Assembly: GCA_963695705.1 (NCBI GenBank)
Contig: CAVOHB010000009.1
Location: 186,001 to 250,000, forward strand
Length of the DNA stretch: 64,000 nt
From: JBKPNJ01 sp963695705
Lineage (GTDB): Bacteria > Actinomycetota > Actinomycetes > Propionibacteriales > Nocardioidaceae
Reading direction: 5' to 3'
Both the position numbers and the translations under genes were made by a program. This document shows positions 56,846-64,000 of this stretch, in pieces (within the stretch, counting starts at the first letter, position 1; the number at the start of each line of letters is the position of its first letter). The notes beneath the pieces are model-generated. The model was not told the origin of the DNA. It worked only from the letters and a program-made list of their open reading frames with translations, and did no database searches.

Positions 56846-58534
56846 ATGGTGGGGATGGCGCTGACGAACGCGAGGGTGTACACGTGCGCCGAAGGGGACA
56901 CACGACCGTTGCCAGATGCAATTGTGATCGAGGATGGCTCGATCGCGTTTGTTGGGGAACTCGACTCCTGGGAGAACGCGGAAGCACTGCCGGTTCACGA
57001 TCTGGGTGGCCGGACGATCATCCCGGGTTTCATCGACGCACACACCCATCCCAGCATGGTCACCCAGAGCGACTGGCATGTCCGACTGCCCTGGACCACT
57101 GACGTCGACGAGATCCTCGACTTCATCCGCGCCTATGCGAAAGCGCACCCTGTCGAGGAAGCACCCTTCCTGTACTTCGAGTACTACCCCACCGCGACAT
57201 TTCTCGGCAGTCAACCGACCAAGGAGCTCCTCGACTCCGCGATCTCCGATCGACCGTGCCTCTGCCAGGACTTCAGCGAGCACGAACACTGGGTCAACAG
57301 CAAGATGCTGGACCTGATGGGGATCACTCGCGAGACACCTGACCCGGTCCCCGGATTGGAGATGTTCGTTCGTGACGACGACGGCGAACCCACTGGCCTG
57401 CTGCGCGAAATGGTGCATCGGCACTTCCTGGACAAGCTCTACAACAGCATCGGGTGGACTCCGCCAGAGCAGCTCACACCAGAGCGGCTCGGGCAGTTCT
57501 TCCGCTTCCTCACCGGACACGGCGTCACGGCCCTCTTCGAAGCGCTCATCGACGACGACGAGGCCGTCGAGTCCATCGCCGAGCTCGACCGGCGAGGTGA
57601 GCTCAACATGTACTACGAGGGTGCCGTCCGCTTCCGCGACATCAACGACCTTCCTGGCGCGATCGAGCGACTTCAGCGCCTCCAGGCCAAGCACGGCAGC
57701 GCCCGCATCCACTTGAACACGTTGAAGCTGTTCCTCGACGGCACCAACGAGAGTGGAAACAGTGCAGTCCTGATGCCTCTGTGCAATCGCACAGGGGGAG
57801 AGCAACTCGGCGAGATCGGCATGGACACCCAGCAGCTCGCCGACTGCCTGCAGTTCAGCAACGCCGCGGATGTCGACGTGCACATCCACCTCGTAGGCGA
57901 CCGCGCATTCCGGGTCGCCTGTGACGCCGTTGAAGAGGTCCAGGGACGACTGCATGGCACCGGGGAGCAATGGAAGATCCAAGTGACCTTGGCGCACTGC
58001 GAGTTGGTCGACCCTGCAGACATGCCGCGCCCAGCCGCGCTGGGCATCATCGTCAACTGGACGCCCCACTGGTCAGGTGGCTACTTCGGTGAGGGATCCA
58101 AGGCGCATCTCGGCGCCGAGCGCTGGAACCGCATGTACCGGTTCAACGAGATCGCGCAAAGCGGGGCCGTGGTGACCTTCTCCAGCGATGTCGTGACCTT
58201 CTATGAACTGCACCGAGCAAAGCCTCTCTTCGGCATGCAGATTGCCCACACGAGGATCGATCCGGAGTACCCACTCAACCCTGAGCTTCACCCGGACAGC
58301 ATGCGGCCGGAAGAGTCGGCACGGATCTCCCGAAAGCTATTGCTCGAGGGCTACACGATTAACGGCGCAGGACAGCTACGACTGAGTGAACGGATGGGTT
58401 CGATCGAGGTGGGAAAACTCGCAAACATGAGCGTTCTTGCCGAGGACCCCTTCATGATCGATGCCCACCAACTCGGCAGCATCTCGATCGACGCTGTGCT
58501 CTTCGAGGGAAACGTTGTGCACGGCGCCCTGTGA
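56846..58534 (+). CDS. YtcJ-type metal-dependent amidohydrolase, second copy
   Basis: 562 residues, ATG after GGAGGACAC. Metal motif FIDAHTHPSM, Lys strand LNTLKLFLDGTNESGN, HIHLVGDRAF, TLAHCELVDPADM and final Asp TFSSDVVTFYEL. Same fold as the gene at 55153, with different active-site loops, so a different substrate step is likely. Last gene of the run. Confidence 0.93.
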   Translation: MVGMALTNARVYTCAEGDTRPLPDAIVIEDGSIAFVGELDSWENAEALPVHDLGGRTIIPGFIDAHTHPSMVTQSDWHVRLPWTTDVDEILDFIRAYAKAHPVEEAPFLYFEYYPTATFLGSQPTKELLDSAISDRPCLCQDFSEHEHWVNSKMLDLMGITRETPDPVPGLEMFVRDDDGEPTGLLREMVHRHFLDKLYNSIGWTPPEQLTPERLGQFFRFLTGHGVTALFEALIDDDEAVESIAELDRRGELNMYYEGAVRFRDINDLPGAIERLQRLQAKHGSARIHLNTLKLFLDGTNESGNSAVLMPLCNRTGGEQLGEIGMDTQQLADCLQFSNAADVDVHIHLVGDRAFRVACDAVEEVQGRLHGTGEQWKIQVTLAHCELVDPADMPRPAALGIIVNWTPHWSGGYFGEGSKAHLGAERWNRMYRFNEIAQSGAVVTFSSDVVTFYELHRAKPLFGMQIAHTRIDPEYPLNPELHPDSMRPEESARISRKLLLEGYTINGAGQLRLSERMGSIEVGKLANMSVLAEDPFMIDAHQLGSISIDAVLFEGNVVHGAL

Positions 58535-59160
58535 GCCAGGGCGTTGACCGTCCTCTGCCAATAGCGCGGCTGCCAGCCTTGACGAACTGTCGTTTCCCGG
58601 GTCATCGAGTCTTGTTCAGAGTTAGGCTGTTTGGACGGCGCGCATGATGCCGCGACCTTCGCCGGTCTGGATGGCACGGGTCCGTGCCCCGCCGCCGAGC
58701 AGGACGGCTCTTCCGATGGCGACCGTCGTCGTGGAACCAGACGACGAAGGTCAGTGGGTGGTCGCGGACGTGATGACGCACCCTGACTGCGGTCAGATGA
58801 GGCGCTTCTTGACGCTTCACCAGTCAGATCATTCCGCCGCCACGTTGAACGGGGCCTTGTCGCGGGGGCGATGAGAGTTGGGTCGGAAGTGCCTCATCGT
58901 TATCCTGATGTTCGGCGGGCAAAGATCAAGATTCCGGTCGCGCCATTCACTCGTCGCAGCGGCCCCGCAGATGCCGGTCAGTGGAGAATCGTCACCTTAT
59001 GCTCCGGCACCGTGCGATCGGACTGTGCGGGCGCCGTGTGTGGGCGGGTGCCGGTGGACTCCGGATCCGTCACCTTGTGCTCGTGACCTCCTGGGTGCTA
59101 TGACCAATTCCAACTTCGGCCGGCGCGTCGTGCGGACGGAATGGTCCTGAGGAGGGTCCC
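58535..59160. other. Intergenic after the amidohydrolase operon
   Basis: A plus frame (58644-58874) reads VVVEPDDEGQWVVADVMTH but has no family I know. Nothing else supported; it lies between convergent genes. Confidence 0.35.
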
Positions 59161-59631
59161 TCAAGGCCGGTACGGCGGTGCGACGCCCCACCCCCACCGG
59201 GGTATGGGAGCCTGCTCCACGATGTCCTCGGTATCGGAGGAGTTGTGCATGGCCAGCCGGGTGCCCCATTCGACGTACCCCACAAACGCGGCCCGCCACT
59301 CCGGGTCGGAGGGTAGTCCCGCATCGTCGGCCGCGCGGCTATACAGCGACGCGAACCGGAACCGCTGCTCTGCAGTAATGCGCAGACCGCGGTGGTGGCC
59401 GAGCATCGCCTCGTAGCCGCCGAGGTCCTTCGTGTAGCCGTCCGGACCGCCAAACACCTCGACCCACCAAGCCGTCACGTGGGAGCGGTGGGCCTGGGAG
59501 ACACCGCCAGGAAAGAGCGGCGACAGGAGCTCGTCTCGTTCCACGCGGTCGTAGAAGGCGTCCACCAGTGCGCGGAACGCCGACTCGCCGCCTGCCCACT
59601 CGAACAGCGACGGCACCTGGGCGTCGGACAC
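59161..59631 (-). CDS. glbO: Group II truncated haemoglobin
   Basis: 156 residues. FEWAGGESAFRALVDAFYDR, LLSPLFPGGVSQAHRSHVTA and WWVEVFGGPDGYT are the trHbII signature. The proximal His is in MLGHHRGLRI. GlbO proteins bind oxygen and NO and have been linked to respiration and stress. It is a single gene on the minus strand. Confidence 0.93.
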   Translation of the reverse strand: MSDAQVPSLFEWAGGESAFRALVDAFYDRVERDELLSPLFPGGVSQAHRSHVTAWWVEVFGGPDGYTKDLGGYEAMLGHHRGLRITAEQRFRFASLYSRAADDAGLPSDPEWRAAFVGYVEWGTRLAMHNSSDTEDIVEQAPIPRWGWGVAPPYRP

Positions 59632-59922
59632 AGAGCAACCCTACGTGCGTCGACAAGGCGGCAGTACCGTGAGGCGAAGCGGTACCCAAATCCCGGTCCT
59701 CGGCGTTGTCCATAGATGCCGCATGTGGGCCTCGTAAGGACGATCGCCGGGGAGGAGGAGACTGCGCAGCAGGTGACGCCTCGCGGGCAAGAGGTGGACA
59801 GACCGTGGAGAGGCGAACCCTTTGGCTTACTCACGTCACCCCGCCGATCGCGTCGCTAATCCCCTCCGTGTGAGGGCCTCACGGTGGCAGCCCGGCCCTT
59901 CCTCGTCATCCCCATGCTGCGG

Positions 59923-61329
59923 TCACACCGACGGCGCGATGTTTTGGTTCAGCCGGAAGAGGTTGGTGGGGTCGTACTCGTTCTTCAGCTCTACGAGTCG
60001 CCGGTAGGTATCCGGCGGGTACGACGCCCGGACGAGAGCCGCAGTCGATTCGCCGGTGAAATTCACGTATGTGGCGGCGTTCGGGCCGAGAGCGGACGTC
60101 ACGCCGCGCCCCCAGTCGACCACGTCCGCGAAGCCTTCTGCCGTCGGCGTGCGGGCAATGACATTGACGATGAACTCCTGGTCGCGTAGCGCGAAGGCCG
60201 TTGCGTCGGCTGGGATCCGGCCCACCGCACCGCCAAGGTGCTGCAAGTGAATCTCGGTCAAAGCACTGGGCAATGTCGCGAGCGCGTCCATCAGCACCCG
60301 CAGCGACGCGTCGTCGGCGGTGCGGAGAAATGCCGAGCGGAAGTGATTGTGCACACCCCGCGGGTACAGCGGGTCGAGCGCCTGCTGCCACCCCGTGTAC
60401 GGATTGGCCGCGAACACGTCGGCGATCACCGAGCCCAATGATCGAAAGGGGGCTGTGGCGGCCTCGCCGGCATCGAGATCGCCGGACCAGCAGCCGCCCA
60501 CACCGATGATTGGCTTGCCGTGTACCGATTCTGGCAGGAACGGCACCGGTGGCGCCGTGGTCATGTTGACCAGCGTCGTCAGCTCATCGGGGGCCGCCGC
60601 GCAGGCTGCTCGGTAGCCACGGAGTACCTGTTCCGCCTCTTCGGCCGGGTAGAAAATAAGACCGGAAAAGACGGTGGGTCCCACTTCGTGAAGTTGATAT
60701 TCGAAGGACGTCACGACACCGAAGTTGCCACCGCCGCCGCGCAGTCCCCAGAACAGATCCGGGTGCTCGTCGGCGCTGGCGTGAAGGAACTGCCCGTCTG
60801 CGGTGACGACGTCGGCTGCGACCATGTTGTCGGAGGCCAGCCCGTACTTTCGCATCAGCCAGCCGATACCGCCGCCGGTGGTGAAGCCGGCGATGCCGGT
60901 CGAGGACACCAGCCCACCGGTCACCGCGAGCCCGAACTGCTGGGTTTCGGCGTCCAGGTCCTTCCAGGTGCAGCCGGCCTGCGCCGTCACGCGCCGGTGT
61001 TCGGGGTCGACCTGGATCCCCTTCATCAGCGAAAGGTCCAGCACAATTCCGTCATCGACGGTGGAGAAGCCGGGGATGGAATGGCCGCCGCCGCGAACCG
61101 CGAGCGGAAGTGCCTCGCTGCGCGCGAGATCGACCGTGCGGATCACGTCTGCCACACCGGCGCAGCGAGCGATGAGAGCCGGCCGGCGATCATGGGCCCC
61201 GTTCCAAATGCTGCGCTCGCGGTCGTAGGCCTGGTCGCCTGGTCGGACTGCTGTGCCGCGCAGGCCGGCGGCGAATTCAGCGATGGTGGCCTCCCCGAGG
61301 CGGGTCGACCCGGTCTCCGTTATTGTCAT
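59923..61329 (-). CDS. FAD-linked oxidase, berberine-bridge type
   Basis: 468 residues. FAD-binding PCMH domain with AVRGGGHSIPGFSTVDDGIV, where the His is the usual covalent attachment point, and GLVSSTGIAGFTTGGGIGWL in place of the second, Cys-type linkage, so probably singly bound FAD. The C-terminal BBE motif is YVNFTG and NEYDPTNLFRLNQNI. No signal peptide. Such enzymes oxidise alcohols, sugars or alkaloid-like substrates. It lies 63 bases downstream of the large regulator gene on the same strand. Confidence 0.93.
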   Translation of the reverse strand: MTITETGSTRLGEATIAEFAAGLRGTAVRPGDQAYDRERSIWNGAHDRRPALIARCAGVADVIRTVDLARSEALPLAVRGGGHSIPGFSTVDDGIVLDLSLMKGIQVDPEHRRVTAQAGCTWKDLDAETQQFGLAVTGGLVSSTGIAGFTTGGGIGWLMRKYGLASDNMVAADVVTADGQFLHASADEHPDLFWGLRGGGGNFGVVTSFEYQLHEVGPTVFSGLIFYPAEEAEQVLRGYRAACAAAPDELTTLVNMTTAPPVPFLPESVHGKPIIGVGGCWSGDLDAGEAATAPFRSLGSVIADVFAANPYTGWQQALDPLYPRGVHNHFRSAFLRTADDASLRVLMDALATLPSALTEIHLQHLGGAVGRIPADATAFALRDQEFIVNVIARTPTAEGFADVVDWGRGVTSALGPNAATYVNFTGESTAALVRASYPPDTYRRLVELKNEYDPTNLFRLNQNIAPSV

Positions 61330-61392
61330 GCGTTCCTCCTGGTTGCTTGTCAGATCCAGGAGCGACGCTAAGGCACCAACCTCAACGAGAAC

Positions 61393-64000
61393 TCAAGGCG
61401 AACTCAACTTCGTCGCCGGCGCCCACCCGCGCAGAGCGGCCAGGCGGCGACCAGCGACGACGCAGCTCACTCGGTCGAAAATGGCCGCGGCTCTGGCGCT
61501 TTCGCGCTCCGCTCGGTGCGGATCGTCAAGTTCGTTGGACAGTTCGGCCACCATCAAACGTTGCCAGCCTGCGTGCCGCCGCCACGGGGCGAGCCTTTCA
61601 GCCGCCCGGGTATACATTTCTCGCGCGGCCCGGGTTTCTCCAGAGGCCAATTCAACCGCCCCAAGAACGGTCAAAGTCGCACCCATCCCCACCTGATCCC
61701 CGGCGGACTCGAACCCGGACAGGCAACGCCGCGCGTCCGCCAGGCCGCGGTCGACATCTCCGCCCATCGCATGAAGCAGGGCTATGTGGATCTCGGTCAG
61801 CAGCTCCCCTCGACGGTCGCCGAGTCGGAGGCGGAGTTCCCGCGCCACAGAGAGGGCCTCGCCCGCCGCTCGGAGATCGCCGAAGTCGCGGTGGACGCAG
61901 CCGAGTTGGTGGAGTGCCTGCGCCCGAGCCAGGTCATCCCGCAGTTCGGTGAACTGCTCCAGCGAATCTGTGATGACGGAGACAGCCGACCGCGCGTCCT
62001 CCGAGAGCCGCTTCGCGTAGCCGATAGCGGACAGCACATACCCGGTGGCCTGGATCACTCCGACCCGCCTCCCCAACAGCAACGTCTCCTCGACGCAGGG
62101 CACCAGGCGCCCGGCAATCGGGACCAGCTGCAGGCTCGGCGTGATCACCGGAAGGAACGGCGCAGTGCTGGGGTCGGACTCAGCGAGCTCGCCCACGCAG
62201 GTGTCGAATCGTTCGGCGGCAAGGGGTCCATCTTCACGGGACAACGCGCACTGGCCTAACAGCCAGCTACCGGCGGCGGCGTGTGCATTTCGACCGCGTT
62301 CGACCGCCTCGGCGTGCACATCGACGGCCATGTGCTCGGCTTCGTCCAGCTCGAAGGTGCCCCAGGCCAGCGCGGTCTCCACCAGCCGGGCCATCATCAC
62401 CTCGTCCGGCTCGCCAATCTGCCGCACGATCGCCAGAGCCTCCGCACCTAGTGCCCGATGCCGATCGCCACGACCCTGCCGGCCGTCCAATCCGGTTAGG
62501 CCGATCAAGGCGGCCGCACGGGGCCGACTCGGGTCGGGAGCCACCGCCAATGCGCGTTCGACCCAGCGGGCTCCCTCGACCGCGTGACCACGGACGAACC
62601 AGAAACGCCACAGGTTGGCGACCAGCCGCAGCGCTGTCTCTGGATCGTGCGCGCATGACCAACGCAGGGCGGCGCGCAGGTTGTCATGCTCGCGATCGAG
62701 CACCTTCGGTTGCTCGATCACCACTTCGGTGGCTCGTTCGGGATTGTGGGAGACGGCGAACGCAAGGAAATAGGCGCAATGAGCCGCCGATAGCTGAGCA
62801 CTCTCCCCTGCACGGTCGAGGTTCTCGCTGCAGAACTGCCTGACCGTCTCCAACTGCCGATAGCGGGACCCGGCGGCTGTCCTTTCCGTGATCACCAGCG
62901 ACTTGTCCACCAACGTGGCCAACAGGTCCAACAGTTCGGGGGGAGCCAGCGGAGTGTCACCGCAGACTGCCTCCACGGCGGCGAGCGTGAATCCACCCGA
63001 GAAGACCGACAGCCTGCGGAGCAGGACCTTCTGCGGCTCGGTGAGCAGGTCGTGACTCCATTCCAGCGTGCCGCGCAGTGTCTGGTGCCGGGTCATCCCA
63101 TTAGGTCCGCCACCGAGCGTGGACAGGGCATCACGGAGCCGCTGCACGATTTCGGCGGGTTCGAGAACGGACGTCCTTGCCGCCGCCAGCTCCAGGGCCA
63201 GGGGCAACCCATCCAGCCGTCGGCACAGGTCAACTACTCCCCGTACGTTGTCGGCGTCGAGCGTGAAGTCTGGCCGGACCTGTGCTGCTCGCTCGACGAA
63301 GAGCCGGACAGAGGGCAGGCGGCCCAACGCGGCGAGGTCGGGGACATAGTCGCGCATGGGTGGCGGCAGCGCCAATGACGGGACCCGAAAGGTGTACTCC
63401 CCCTGGGCATGGAGGGGTTCCCGGCTGGTGACGAGCACGTCGACCGCGGGGCATCCGGCGAGCAGAGCGGCAACCAGTTGGGCGCAGGCAGCAATCAGGT
63501 GTTCGCAATTGTCCAGCACAATCAGCAATGAGCGTCCGCGCAGCTGGTCGACAAGCCTTTCTCCGGGGTTGGGCGCCTCACCGGGGTCCAGCCGAAGCGC
63601 CTCCGACACTGCGTCGGCCACCAGCAGCGACTCGTCGACAGTCGCGAGATCGACGAACCACACTCCGTCGGAGTACGCCGGACGGGCTCTCCGCGCCGCC
63701 TCCAACGCCAGCCTGGTCTTGCCGCTCCCGCCGGCTCCGGTAAGGGTGAGCAATCGAGCCCGGTCTAGTAGTCGCGCGATGTCAACGAGCTCTCGCTCCC
63801 GCCCGATAAGACTAGTCAGCGGCCTTGGCAGGGACCCGAGCTCCCTGCTTTCATCGGTCGCTCCGCCGGCCTGTCGGGGGCGCTCCTGCGGTGGTGACCC
63901 GGTCAACAGCTCGCGGAACAGGGCCACCGTCTGTGGGTCGGGATCTGTCCCGAACGCGTCGAGAAGGTCGTCAACCAGCCGCTCGTATCGCGCCAGTGCC
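61393..64000 (-). CDS. BTAD / NB-ARC ATPase / TPR regulator, 5' end outside window
   Basis: 869 codons in view. The start lies outside: the first readable residues ALARYERLVDDLLDAFGTDP are the end of a bacterial transcriptional activation (BTAD) domain. Next SLPRPLTSLIGRERELVDIA leads to the P-loop LTGAGGSGKTRLALEA, LIVLDNCEHLIAA, VLVTSREPLHAQGE and LDGLPLALELAAARTSVLEP, then TPR-like helices to the end. This is the AfsR/SARP-like or LAL-like layout. It may control the FAD oxidase downstream. Same architecture as the broken gene at 42316-44361, without the cyclase. Confidence 0.9.
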   Translation of the reverse strand, partial: ALARYERLVDDLLDAFGTDPDPQTVALFRELLTGSPPQERPRQAGGATDESRELGSLPRPLTSLIGRERELVDIARLLDRARLLTLTGAGGSGKTRLALEAARRARPAYSDGVWFVDLATVDESLLVADAVSEALRLDPGEAPNPGERLVDQLRGRSLLIVLDNCEHLIAACAQLVAALLAGCPAVDVLVTSREPLHAQGEYTFRVPSLALPPPMRDYVPDLAALGRLPSVRLFVERAAQVRPDFTLDADNVRGVVDLCRRLDGLPLALELAAARTSVLEPAEIVQRLRDALSTLGGGPNGMTRHQTLRGTLEWSHDLLTEPQKVLLRRLSVFSGGFTLAAVEAVCGDTPLAPPELLDLLATLVDKSLVITERTAAGSRYRQLETVRQFCSENLDRAGESAQLSAAHCAYFLAFAVSHNPERATEVVIEQPKVLDREHDNLRAALRWSCAHDPETALRLVANLWRFWFVRGHAVEGARWVERALAVAPDPSRPRAAALIGLTGLDGRQGRGDRHRALGAEALAIVRQIGEPDEVMMARLVETALAWGTFELDEAEHMAVDVHAEAVERGRNAHAAAGSWLLGQCALSREDGPLAAERFDTCVGELAESDPSTAPFLPVITPSLQLVPIAGRLVPCVEETLLLGRRVGVIQATGYVLSAIGYAKRLSEDARSAVSVITDSLEQFTELRDDLARAQALHQLGCVHRDFGDLRAAGEALSVARELRLRLGDRRGELLTEIHIALLHAMGGDVDRGLADARRCLSGFESAGDQVGMGATLTVLGAVELASGETRAAREMYTRAAERLAPWRRHAGWQRLMVAELSNELDDPHRAERESARAAAIFDRVSCVVAGRRLAALRGWAPATKLSSP

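Overview
The window is high-GC, gene-dense DNA from an actinobacterium. The first 8.2 kb holds the conserved actinobacterial run xerD - parA - (small RHH-like gene) - scpA - scpB - rluB - tyrA - cmk - plsC - der, all on the plus strand, mostly with 1-20 base overlaps and GTG/ATG starts. The same order is known from mycobacteria. I cannot fix the genus from the sequence. A tRNA-Pro(GGG) gene at 8314-8390 closes this core block.

8391-37868 is best read as a decayed integrative island in the 3' end of that tRNA-Pro gene. A copy of about 40 bases of the tRNA 3' half recurs at 37828-37868. Matching arm-like repeats (two ATGCATCA-type octamers, 11 bases apart) lie just inside both ends. The tail of a tyrosine recombinase lies beside the tRNA. 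The cargo is stress and redox themed: a CPH-type copper P-type ATPase, an SPFH/stomatin protein, a SufR-like Cys-containing regulator coupled to a ferredoxin gene whose cluster-binding middle is deleted, several universal stress proteins, an orphan cytochrome oxidase subunit I, a DoxX-like protein, transaldolase, an AhpD-like protein, a DksA-type zinc finger, a PucR regulator divergent from a TRIC channel plus M20 amidohydrolase, DUF488 and an epoxide hydrolase. Between these lie long stretches of broken genes (IS256, RidA, DUF4177, HNH). One IS110-family element is intact in its transposase (18775-19857).

At the right island end an IS481-like element (37869-40939) has landed inside the tRNA-derived repeat, making a 14-base target duplication. 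It was then itself split by a second, frameshifted IS110-like element (about 38514-40220).

40954-48500 is more accessory DNA: a universal stress protein, an Mrr nuclease fragment, a many-times frameshifted adenylate cyclase/NB-ARC ATPase gene joined to a tyrosine-recombinase tail, a DUF6328-like membrane protein, an MEDS-LuxR regulator and a truncated FMN reductase.

48513-58534 is the most coherent system in the window. A complete Dpp/Opp-type ABC importer (lipoprotein, two permeases, two ATPases) is followed in the same direction by a NylB-like serine hydrolase and two YtcJ-type metal-dependent amidohydrolases. It looks like an uptake-and-hydrolysis operon for an unknown amide or peptide-like compound. 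After it come a group II truncated haemoglobin, a berberine-bridge-type FAD oxidase and a large BTAD/NB-ARC/TPR regulator cut by the right edge.

Frameshifts are frequent (rluB, the cyclase-ATPase, RidA, both right-hand IS transposases, one of these in an 11-G run). Some may be assembly errors rather than real decay.
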